Positions 45,854-56,505 of a stretch of DNA of 64,000 bases are shown here, piece by piece (the stretch's first letter is position 1; the number at the start of each line of letters is the position of its first letter). Below the pieces are notes generated by a model. It saw only the letters and a list, made by a program, of their open reading frames with translations. It searched no databases and had not been told where the DNA came from. The translations under genes and the position numbers were made by a program. Source of the stretch: Lepidodermella squamata (lineage: Eukaryota; Gastrotricha); the NCBI GenBank assembly GCA_047495785.1, contig JBLDXI010000042.1, positions 2,046,001 through 2,110,000 of the forward strand, given 5' to 3'.

Positions 45854-47011
45854 TTGCTGTTGCTTTCACAATTTTTTCGGCCGCTATCGCAATTGAATTC
45901 AAGCAATCCTGAGCACCTTCGCGAATACGTACGATTCTGCCCCGAAAATTTTCGGCGTCTTCTATCCTTAGTCGTGCCGTTCATGCCGACTGTGTCTCGT
46001 TTCGGGCGGCGGCCGGTCTCAAGCTGGTCTCACGCTGCGATTTCTAGCAACTGGCGATTCACAGCGTGATATAGCAATACAATTTCACCTGAAGCCATCA
46101 ACCGTTCATAAGATTTTACGGCATACTCTTCGCGCAATTTCGGCTGCTCTTTTTCCTGCTTACTTACCGCCGCCGGACGCCGAAAAATGGCGTCAAGTCG
46201 CAGCCGAATTTTACACCAACTGGCAGATACCGTACTGCATTGGCGCAGTCGACTGTAAGCACGTCACCAGAGACTGTCCGACAAAGAGCGGCAGTCACTA
46301 CTTCAATTACAAGGGCACTTTTTCGATTGTCCTCATGGCCGTTGCTGACGGCTAATTACCGTTATCTGCTTGTTGACATTGGTGTGTCGGGTCGTTACAG
46401 CGACGGTGGTGTTTAGCAGCACAGCGACTTACCTCGTCATATTCAATCAACAATTCCCAAGGTAGGAAAATTGAAAATAATAACCTTGAATTCTTATTAT
46501 TTTTTTGTAATTTTAGGATCGAATGTATCTTCCGGGTAGCCGTCACCTCGCGAATTATTTTCTAGTCGGCGACCCTGCGTTTCCGCTTGGCTGGTGCTTC
46601 ATGAAGCCGTTCAGCAGCGGCCATGGCCTTCCGCATTTGCAAAGTATTTTTAACTATCGCCTATCACTAGCACGTCGAGTTGTCGAAAACACCTTCGGCA
46701 TTACTGCAGCGCGCTGGCGTATTTTTCGCCGACCAATCTTGGCCAAACTCGAAATGGCGATCGAAATCACCAAGGCCGTCGTGGCTCTCCACAATTTCGC
46801 GATGGAACACGAGTCCTCCTATCGACCACCCGCCGCCGATAAACAACCGCACACAAAGAACACAGGATTATTCGGACTTCAAACTGTTTTAAATTTAGCT
46901 CGGTTACCTCGAGATTTTGCTGTTGACTTACATGCTACATCAGCTTATTGGTTAGCGTGGGCAAAGTTCCGTGGCAGAATGAAAGAGCATTTTATTATAA
47001 TGAAGAAATGA
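45854..47011 (+). pseudogene. Second HARBI1-like transposase, inactivated
   Basis: Coding pieces in order: LREYVRFCPENFRRLLSLVV (about 45915-46010); LTLRFLATGDSQRDIAIQFH through CIGAVDCKHVTRDCPTKSGS to LMAVADG (about 46030-46352); NYRYLLVDIGVSGRYSDGGV (about 46354-46460). After an intron starting GTAGGA comes DRMYLPGSRHLANYFLVGDP to RRVVENTFGITAARWRIFRR and VALHNFAMEHE (about 46517-47011). Defects are a frame break near 46015-46030, a one-base insertion after GTTGCTGACG that puts TAA in frame at about 46353, and a TAG in SDGGVF-stop-QHSD. The DDE residues are still visible in separate frames. It is a different lineage from the copy at 27-1162. Confidence 0.85.
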
Positions 47012-48530
47012 AGTACTACGACGAGGAGGAATAAAATAAGGCTGCTTCTATTACAATTTCTGATTATTTCGCACAATGGGTTTGTCGCGCGACAGCGTGT
47101 CTCAACCGTGACTATCTATGTGTGTCGCTCGGCTGTTTCAGCGCGACAGTGCCGCCGTGTCGCCGAGTCTGTGAACCCACCTTAAAGCTATGAAAATTAA
47201 AAAAAAGATGATTATCTCCAGAACTGTGATAGCTATGAAAATTCTGAAAACGGGATTGAGTTGCCCGTGCAAACTTGTAAGTCGCATTTTGCGATCAAAA
47301 GACGCGGCTTTCCGATTCCATTGATGAAAAATAATTTTTTTAAATTTTCCGCTCAACAATTAAAAAACCGGAAGTGATTTTGCGATATTTTCGTTAGTTT
47401 TGCGAATTATGTAGAAATATTTGACTTCTAGGGGTAATCTAAGGCGCTGAACACGCCGAACGCATCTGTTTTTACACTGGAAGTATCAGTAATCGAATAT
47501 CGATTATCGATTATACAGTGGATGATTGATTTTTGTTGGAATTTGGCCGAATCTTACTTGGCAAATGATCCTTCACGCTAAGAATCAAAGCTGATTATAT
47601 TAACCAATGCAACTCCTGATCTTGTAGCTGAACTTTGTGCCAACAATTTCAGCTAGGACGACATATTCCTGGTGATGTCTTACTATCTAACCGTCGGATT
47701 TGTCTGTTTACTTAAAACTGCGGTTTTTATTGAACTTGAAAAAACCGGTTTTTACCGGCACCGGTGTAAACTGGTAGGAACTGGTTTGAGTTTAAACCGA
47801 ATACCCTGGCTGCACGGAAATGTACGCTATGTTTTGCACCTAAGAAGCTCGAAGCCTCCAATAATCCTAGAAAACTTTTATTTTCGTGAAGCTCTCGTAA
47901 TGTCGTAATCTCGTACAGCTCATTCACCTCGTGAAATCTCGTCTCCACTCGTTCCGTCTTGATTTCACTTCTTTCTTTCGTTATACTCGATCTCAAATCA
48001 CTCAAATATAGATTTCTACTCTATGTTATACTATGTTATATTATGAGGCGTCGCCAATTCATTCAATAGCTGTTGCAAAATGACCTTCTTGTAAAAAAAT
48101 ATTAGCTCTCGGAACGTGTAGGAATGCGATAAAGCATTCTATTTTTCCAAGAAACTATTTTGCCAGTGGTCATTGACTTTACCTATTACCTAGCTGCTTT
48201 TGATGCGGGTTATTGAACTGCAGTGTTTAGGAAAAACCGCCGTTCAATGTGTTTGTGATCGAACGTGTTTATTTATCGTTAATTAGTCGGTTCAAAACAG
48301 ATTTGTGTGTTTTTCATCAGCTCAGCTAGTAAGCACTCATTAGCTTAAATTAGTCGATTTACGACCTCTGAGGTGAGGCGCCGAAACTAACCCATTGATA
48401 ATTGTTGTAGAGCTAACTTCAAAATAAAGTCAGAATTCAAGGTATTCTATTCACTGTTCCCTTGATATGCTGATACGACCATGTCCAGAGACAGAAGCAA
48501 TTCGATCATTTTTTTTAACAGACATTCAAG
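47012..48530. other. Gene-free stretch
   Basis: No gene recognised; short ORFs at 47138-48005 have no domains. A possible right end of the broken Harbinger element is near 47160-47185. Confidence 0.45.
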
Positions 48531-48533
48531 TTA

Positions 48534-49484
48534 TCAATTGCCGGCACCGCATACTTCCATGAATGCCACACCATATATGTTTTGTTTATTGGCGCCCGTT
48601 TTTGAGGGAGCGGCTCCTAAGGCGAAGCAGCAGGCCTGGAATGTATCATGAGAAAATATCGCAACACCCGTCTGTTTAAATATATGACGCAATGCATACA
48701 ATTAAGCAACAACTTGCGTGCTCACCAATCCCCCGGTTGCAACGGTATGATCATCTTGCGCAGCTGTGTGGGGGAAACGAACACACGTGGCAGGACTTGC
48801 TGGAGAAGCAGTCCAAGATGTTATTTTGTAGGCAGCCAATGTAGTTGCTCCGATGCATATCGAAGCTCCAGCAGAATTGTCCAGTTTTTGGAGGACTTCA
48901 TATCTTATATAAAGAGCCTTAGAAGCTGTCTGTGTGGCTGCGCAACATTCGGGGTAACTGGAGAAACTGTTTGGCATATCAGTAGAAGCCTAGCCACGGA
49001 AATTGATATAACAACTAATATTGTGGGAATTCATATTACTGTAGCACCAGATGCTGTCAAATAAGCGGTACACGAAGCTCCGGCGACACTTTGACAAAAT
49101 TTGACGGTTTGAGCCAACCCAGGACCAACCCCATTAGTTTTCATTGTGCATAATTGGTAAGTGGACTAAGAATGGAAAAATCATCGAAATGTTAATATAT
49201 AGGGATACAACAGAATACCACAGATGCCGAAACTTGGCACTTATGGCGCACTGATTGTCGGTTTTTGCGATACAATTCTTAGCGGTTGTGTCGAAAACGT
49301 TACCAGTCTCTGTGCAGGTTTGTCCTGTGGGGCAAGCGCTTGGGCAAGATCCGGAAGGGCTGGGAGAGGCGGAAGGGCTTGTGCTGGTTGGGCACGGAGT
49401 ATTCGTCGTCGATGATGGAGGGCAAGCTGTCACAGCGGTACAGGCGATAGCACAGGCAACGATAGCCAGCGTAAGGAAAGTCAT
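48534..49484 (-). CDS. Secreted Cys-rich protein, paralogue of 32011-32964
   Basis: Exons 49484-49209, 49165-49040, 48989-48726 and 48671-48534, all phase 0, introns 43-54 bp, 267 aa. The signal peptide MTFLTLAIVACAIACTAVTA is followed by a Pro/Ser/Thr-rich stretch with Cys (CPTSTSPSASPSPSGSCPSA, CPTGQTC). Shared with the paralogue are AKNCIAKTDNQCA, YQLCTM, TVKFCQSVAGASCTAYLT, CCAATQTA, CIGATTLAAYKITS, ATCVRFP and ACCFALGA. The exon boundaries fall at the same places. The end of exon 1 is less certain: the GTATCC donor keeps frame, whereas the similar upstream region (SAKFRHLW instead of SGQTCQAA) suggests a local indel or drift. The pair faces opposite directions 15.6 kb apart, with the K2P gene and mobile elements between. 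Confidence 0.82.
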
Positions 49485-49499
49485 CTTAAGATTTGAGGA

Positions 49500-52400
49500 A
49501 AACGAATAAGAACTGAGAGCTAATGTTCCGTGGAAAACAAAATGTCGAAAATCTACAGCAGAAATGGCATGGCTGAGTGTTTTAAAAGGTGACCGAGACA
49601 GGAGGTAAACCTCTCCAGCAGTTTTTTGCACGCGTCGAGACGATGTTATCTTCTTGATTACTACGCCTTCATTGTCTGGATATCTACGTCAACACCTTGT
49701 AGACGGCAATGCTCTCATCGCTGGTGGAGCCGATGCTCTCTTGTATAGTTAACGTATACAGACGTTGGCGTCCGCCTGTAATGCGATCATAATTAAAATT
49801 GTCTTTTTCACTGGATTGTAAAAAAAAACATGGGGCGCCGCTGCGAAATGGCAGCATGAGGGTGTCAGATATTGTCAGGTTCATAAGATACATACCTTCT
49901 TATAATGATGAAGCTGTCGTGATATTACGGTTGAAGTAGGATTTGATCGAAAGGTTTGGCATTTGTCAAACATGTTTTTTTTTACTTTCGGGCTAATACC
50001 CATTTTTGTGGAACATTATTTTTGGGTATTGGTGTTAGGGTGACATCATCCTGTGGAAATTAGTCTCTATCAGACCACTTTGGTCAGCAGGGCATTCGAT
50101 TAATAACTCATCGTCAACTGCTAGAACCAATCTATCACCGAAATGTGCGTCATTTGGCCCAAGACAGCTTGGCCTAACGTAACATTTCGACCCGGCGGCA
50201 TATTGGCCTGCGACACGCTGCTCCATCGCCATATTTGCCTAACTATTCCTATTTCCTATAACAATTTCTTTATTTGAAAAACAGGTGTCGACATTTCGAC
50301 CCATAATAATGCATTGCCACTTGTAAATACTGAAAATTCGAAAATAAAATCTTAACGATTTGATTTTAATTTCAATCATTCTTGCATGTGTTTGCACTGA
50401 CGCACCCTGTAATTAGCGGAAATTTCAACGTACATTTTTCCGAATCGCTAATAATAAAAAGTTTGCCAAAAACCTGCGCGCGAGCTTCATCCTCAGTATG
50501 TTACTCACAAGCGTCACTCACCACCTGCCCAAGTTACTCAGCGGCGTGTTCAGCGCGGGCGGCGAAATGTTAATTCGAAACCAGAAGAACCTGACTCTCT
50601 CGTGACCGCGGTGGAAGAGTAAACACATGATCAGGCCCTTGGAAAAAACCCCAAAAATGCTCTGAAATATTTTTTCTTCCACAGATAAAGCATTCGACCG
50701 TGAAAAGGTTAAGATTTATCGGATTTGCGGACTTCATACTTAATAGACTTGAGAGACCAGGTTATTCAATGATGTATTGTTGCACTTAAACAACTCCACG
50801 AAGATCTGACCAAAAAAATAGCACAAACTCGCTTTCATTTGCGCATAATTAACTGAGCTTTTCAACAAGAGAAAACTCATCGCAAAACGGTCCTAAATTG
50901 TCAGCGGTTTGATCTCTTAGCACTTTGAACAGTGTTTTCATGGGTGCTTTGCTTGAGAGACACGCAATACTCAGATAATCCGTTCTTCCGAATACAATAA
51001 TCCGAGCGATCTCTGCAAACAGCTGTCTTTTTTCTCGCTTTTTGTGGAAAAGTTCTTTACTGGCCACGAATTTCACAATACTCAGCTAGCGTGCGGTCGT
51101 TCTATCCTTTCGATAGACTCGGCTATTCTCATAGCCTCAGCAGTGCGGTACGCGGTACTTCTGAGAATAAGAATAATGTTTATACTGAGCGGGGCGCGAA
51201 GTACGGGGGAATGAGTGGTTCGTACCCCCGGTTCGGCAGGTCAAGGTGGAAAACACTACCAAAAAGCCCACAGGGGGGCCCTTTGGTCTTAAAATCTGGG
51301 CCTAAAAATACCATTTTGTTCGAGGATCATAGGTAAGTATAGCATGATTCATTTAACCCTTCCGGTGGGGCAAGAAAAACAAATCAGTTGATTAGAGCTC
51401 TATGTGAAGTATTGCAAAAAATGAGCTTCGATCAATCGAAAATGGATGCGTATTTTCCATTCATAAGCTCTCCTTCTTTTCTTTCTACTTAACCTTGAAG
51501 CCGAAGCCAATAGCCGGTGTTTCGCTGATCGGAAAAATCTGCGAAAAATTGCAACTCGTGCAGGTTTTACAAAATAATAAGCTAAGAAAATTTGAAAAGT
51601 TTAGTAAGCTTCGCTGATTTTTCACAAATTAGCAAAGTTTGATGCCTGCTTAAAAGTGCGTACTTTCAGTGGTTGCAGGCGAAAAAAATCATGCATCCAC
51701 CCTAAAGTGATGTGCGTAAATATACCCGAGGCACGTGGTGTGGCATACTCCGGTTTTCGCCCATGGATCAGTAGTATTTAAGAATTTTGGACACCCGTAA
51801 GGCTAATAAAGTCGGGCAAGTTCTTTCTCACAAATTGTGATTCGGATGACTGGCTACCTCTAGCAATATTTTCTATATTTTCATAAAATCTCGGTAGAAG
51901 ATCGATGAATTATTCCTGAAAGCATCGATAAAGCACAAGCAACAATCGATGCTACAAACTCTTCTTGATAGGTTCGCGATTTTAGCAGCTCACAGAACCA
52001 TTCAATCAACAATTTTCGCACAGCAACAAGGCCGATGGAAAGCTCGCGATTTTTTTAAATATTCATCTCCTTTTTTACCATTTTTCATCCTCTAGAAACA
52101 TTTTTTGATAAATAACTGATTTATTCATTTTTTCCCATTTTTCGAAATAAATTGAATTTTATAAAAATCGCCTTTTGAATACAAAAAATATATTTTTCGA
52201 TGGATGTGCTTTTTCAGTGATGGTGACCCATTTTTCCGCTTTAAACGTTAGTGAGACCTTATCTAGCCAGACAGACTCTGGAAGGCCGAAATGTCCTTAT
52301 CAGCGCGTTATCAGCCAACTACGCAGTGCGCAGTGCTTAATTGGATGATATCAGTTAGTCCGGAACAGTCCGAAATTTTATCAGTGTTTTTTTCCTTTCT
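49500..52400. other. Gene-free stretch
   Basis: No convincing gene in about 2.9 kb. The ORFs (49684-51336) are short and unlike any family. GCGAAGTAC followed by G/C runs at about 51195-51235 resembles 55514-55560. The segment 52384-52403 (TTTTTTTCCTTTCTAG) is a strong 3' splice-site motif ending one base before the next gene's ATG. Confidence 0.5.
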
Positions 52401-52403
52401 AGA

Positions 52404-54911
52404 ATGTGGTTTATTATTTTTCCCCTATTCATTATCGCAGGCTTCGCCTATTTTACCAGGCCGAGTAACCCCGTGAAATTGAAAGGCCTCTACACTCAAC
52501 CTAGTGGATTATGGTACCACATCAAACGAATCACTCTAACAGCAATTCTATGGGTGATCAAAATCAAACGGCAACACTCGAGGCAGCAGGACAGATCAGC
52601 GGAGGCGGAGAAGTTGAAATTGCCTGTAAAAATGGAGCAATACCAAATGAGCACGTTTTCAATGAAAGTCTTCGATAAGGCTGGCAATCTTGTCTCCGTG
52701 TTCATGCGGCGCCATGGCGGTTCTAGGGTCGAGGTGAGTGTGACAATTCATACTGCAGATGGCCAAACTCTTATCCACCCTGGCGGTATGGTTGTTGATG
52801 AAACGCCGTTTGGAGATGAAACAGACCCTGGTTACATCTCGGCTGGTGGAGTTCGTATCAGGGCGGTCAAAACGCCTAAAACCTACAGAATTCTCTACGC
52901 TGGCTTGATGAAGGACTCGAGCAGTGGGAAATTCGTCGAAGTGAATCTGAGGCTGTGGTTCAGAGCTTACACCGACCCTGCTTCAATGGTGATCGACTAC
53001 GGCCCAAGCCTCATGGCTAACGCTTTCGCTAGTGAAGAAGATTCGTTAAATCTAATGATTGGTATGCTCGGGTCATCGAATTTCGAAATCGCTGGTCACG
53101 CCCGTTGTGTTGTCGATATTGAGAAGAAGCGGCTCGAACTGAAACTGAATGGACTTACTAGTATTTTCTTCAAAACAGCTAAAGCATTGACGACCAACGG
53201 ATTCTTCCACATGAATGTGAGTTTCGAGAAGGGACTGGTCCTCTCTCTTCATGCGATTACGATACCTGATGCTATCAGTCATATGGTTGCGGGTTACTCA
53301 TTCTGGCCGAATGGTGAAATCCATCCGATTATTTGGTCAGATTTCCACCTGGCAAACATCGAAGGAGAGGGCAATATGCCCGAAGATTTTACCTACAGAC
53401 TTACAACTAGTATGTTTCCTTCTGGATTAAAATTCTTGACTCAATTTTTTCCTTCTAGACGGCCAGACGTTTACATTTAGGAATCAAATATTTTCGTCAT
53501 CGAAGCATCTACTTTTCAGCGGAATCGACACAATGTTTTACGTTGATAACGAAAGTGTCGTAAAAGTTACCTTGGACGGTTCGCAAATCGGCTATGGCTA
53601 CGTTGATTTCAACAACAGAGGCGAAACAAATGACTGCGAAGCTTCGAAAACGACCCGGCCATTGCTATTGCAGGATTTACCTGTTCCTAAGCAAGCCGTC
53701 GAAGGAGCTCCGTTCTGCGTCCAACTCACAGACCCACTTTGCAGAAATTCGTAAGTTGATGAAAATTCCCTTTTTCGCAATTTTATGAAGGATATCTCTT
53801 GATCCAAAAAATAATTAATTGAAAATCCTAAATTAATTTTAATTTATTCTTTCATCTATATCATTCTAATTTTTGCTCGAATATTTTGAAATTTTTCTTA
53901 ATTTTTTCAAATTACGTATTCAGTGGCCTCACTGGTAGGAAAGCCGCGAATATAGCTGGTATTGCAGCTGTGGGTCCGACGAATAATGCTGACTTCAAAA
54001 TTCCCGACGGTTTCGTTATTACCGCCTCAGCTTACCTGGACCACCTATCATCTAATCCTCAGCTGTCATCCAAGGTTAAAGAAGTCCTTCATCTGATGAC
54101 TCGATCTGTCACAGATGACAAGCTTGAAATTGCCTGCAACGAACTTCATGAACTATTCATTGCAACCCCGTTGAGCCAAAAACTGGAGCGAAGCATTGAA
54201 ACTGGTCTAAAGGAAACCTTCGGCGAAAAGGATTGGGCCACAACTAATGTAGCGGTTCGGTTATCAGCTGTTGGAGAAGTCGTGGCAGCAGGTACTGGTC
54301 ATGATTCACCGATTCTCGGCCCGAAAGGTCTCGAAAAAATCTCCGAGGCAGTGAAGAAATGCTGGGCGTCGCATTTCGCCCTCCGGGCTGTTCAATCCCG
54401 GCAGCAAACCGGCATTCCGTTGGCTGTTGTAGTCCAGAGATTGGTCAAGGCGGACGTCGCTGGGGTGCTGTTCACCCGATTCCCTGATAACGGCTCAACA
54501 AGTCGCATGGTCGTCAATGCGAGGTTCGGTATTGACGTCGCGCATGTCTATCCGGATAAGATAACTATCCATAAGAAGAACCCTAAAGGTGAGGAGATCG
54601 ATATCACCTACGACGTCATTGGAGAGAAGTCGAGCGCCTTCAAACTGGACGAGAAAACCGGAGTTGTTCGTGAGGAGAAGCCCGAACAGCCAAATGGGAA
54701 AGAACCCTGTCTGACTAAAGACGAGATCCACCGTCTCTACAAGAGTGGATTGTTCATTGAACAGGCCTTTGGACTGGGTCGGGATGTCAAGTTTGCTATC
54801 AAGCGGAATCAGGATGGAAAATCCGACATTCTGATCTTACGAGCCCAGCGCATTGCTACCGATGATCGCGAGGAGGAATGGGAGTTGGTTGATCCATTCG
54901 GCTCGCGTTGA
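52404..54911 (+). CDS. PPDK/PEP-synthase-like protein with ATP-grasp domain only
   Basis: Exons 52404-53409, 53459-53750 and 53924-54911 (donors GTATGT, GTAAGT), 761 aa. Residues 1-17 are hydrophobic (MWFIIFPLFIIAGFAYF), a membrane anchor or signal, with a second weak span (ITLTAILWVIKI). Residues about 85-430 form a beta-rich domain seen N-terminal to the kinase in animal phosphoenolpyruvate synthase-like proteins. From about 433 is a PPDK_N ATP-grasp domain: GLTGRKAANIAGIAAVG, KIPDGFVIT, NVAVRLSAVGE, ADVAGVLFTRFPDNG, VVNARFGIDVAHVYPDK, GRDVKFAIKRNQDG, ILRAQRIA. The motif normally RSSA..ED reads RLSAVGE. The protein stops right after this domain; the PEP-utilising swivelling (His) and pyruvate-binding domains of full-length relatives are absent. 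The enzyme would therefore lack the phospho-acceptor unless supplied by another polypeptide. A TTTCTAG sits one base from the ATG. Confidence 0.85.
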
Positions 54912-56364
54912 ACCAATCATCTACTGAAGCCTATTTTCAGTGAGTTCCTTAGCACAGCATTTTTCGTTAATTCTTTTTTCGATTTTCAACAGAGAAATGA
55001 TATCTGGTGCTCGGAACCCGCTGATACGATTTATCACTTTGAGAGACTGACTCAATTATATATGTCCAGTGTATCTCTTGTATCAAAGACATTCAGAAGT
55101 TTGAATTCAAAGTTATCAAAAAGTGTCATTGCTGCTTCAATCGTTTATATATATGAGCCCGGTGTAAGCGTTGTATAAGCCGATTTGCTATTTAGCCGGT
55201 TACTGTTTACTGCCATGCGATGTGCGTCAATAAAGTTGTCATTCTAACTCATAACTCATTCGTGATAAGATATTCTGTAACCATCAGGACAGGTCGAGGA
55301 ACCTTTTGTTCTTTGAGCTGTGCATCTATTCCCTTTAGGTAAAACCATGGGGTTTTATTCAAGGAGGATTCCTCTGAAAGGGGAACCATCACCTTGAAGC
55401 TTAATGAATGATGCTTTAGGTTCCCCTTACATTGCTGATCGGAATAATCACTGATTTGTTGAATCGACATCAGCCATGCAGGCTGAAGTATAACTCGCAA
55501 TTTAGCCCAGGGTGCGAAGTACAGGGGTGCTGGGGTGTCGCGACACCCCAGCTCGGTCCGGCGGGAGAAAATTACGAAAATTAGTTGGAGTTGTAAGTTG
55601 TAAAAAGTAGTTAGCTTCCATTGTGAGGACAATGGATGCTGCGTTTTTACGCAATTTCCGGCTATTCCTGACACTTAATCTTCAAAAATCTCGCAGCAAA
55701 AGCTCGCTGCGCTCGCATTCGGGTTTAAGGTTGTATTGGGGATTTCGCAACGGTGGCTAAATCAAGGTTCGACTATCGACCCTAATAGTAATTGGTAATT
55801 GTTATAGAAACCATATGTTTTAGACCAGTGCTCCGCATTATCTCATTTATCTCATTGCCTAGCCGTTTTTATGAGATTTCAGACCCTCCTACAGGGTAAA
55901 TTTTTAAGAAATTTCTCGCTCCGCTCGAATGTATGGCCGAAATTACTAGCAATTTTGAGTAATGCAGCACTTTATTCTCAATCCTGTCAGTTCCAGCACT
56001 GCTTATTAGCGTCTTGAGTTGATTGTTGATTATTGAGTTGAAATTATATAAATTTTGTTGATTTCGAGCTTGTAAGTGAATGGTATCAATTTCGCGAGCG
56101 AGCGTAGCGAGCGAGCGCAATTTTTGTGGAGCTTAACATAGGAACACACCAGCTCGAAAATCCTACTTCGCACACTGATTTGGCCTGTAATGTAATGAAA
56201 AGTTTCGATTCTAGGAAGCGTGAAACTCGTAAATTTCCTATTTTGGGAAAATTTTGAGCTGGAGCCCCAAGTTTGGGGCGTCCACTTGGCACTTTATTTC
56301 TGAACGACTCAACTCACAGGATTTTTGTTGTTTAATTCCGAAACTCGTGTTGAACAGCTTTATT
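54912..56364. other. Gene-free stretch with a perfect palindrome
   Basis: No sequence in 54912-56364 encodes the PEP-utilising domain missing from the upstream gene, as far as I can read it. Minus ORF 55249-55674 has no recognised domain. CGAGCGAGCG short tandem near 56092-56120. Confidence 0.5.
55529..55552. repeat. 24-bp perfect palindrome
   Basis: GCTGGGGTGTCG followed directly by its exact complement, with no spacer; GC-rich in an AT-rich setting. Confidence 0.95.
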
Positions 56365-56505
56365 GACCGATGACGGGAAACTCCCCGTTGTCGTAGGGTA
56401 TCGTTCATATCGTTCCGTTAACACTAACCGTCGAGAAAGATATGTGAGTGTCATTAAATAACGGGGCGGTCCCCGTCACTGGCAAAGGCCGCTGGCCGAC
56501 AGTGG
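56365..56505. mobile_element. Dispersed element copy forming the protease C-terminus
   Basis: Direct-orientation copy of the element at 5555-5740 (GATGACGGGAAACTCCCCGT at one end, CGGTCCCCGTCACTGGCAAA and GGCCGACA at the other), with a different, shorter middle. 56405-56505 is read in frame by the protease gene on the other strand. Confidence 0.75.
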
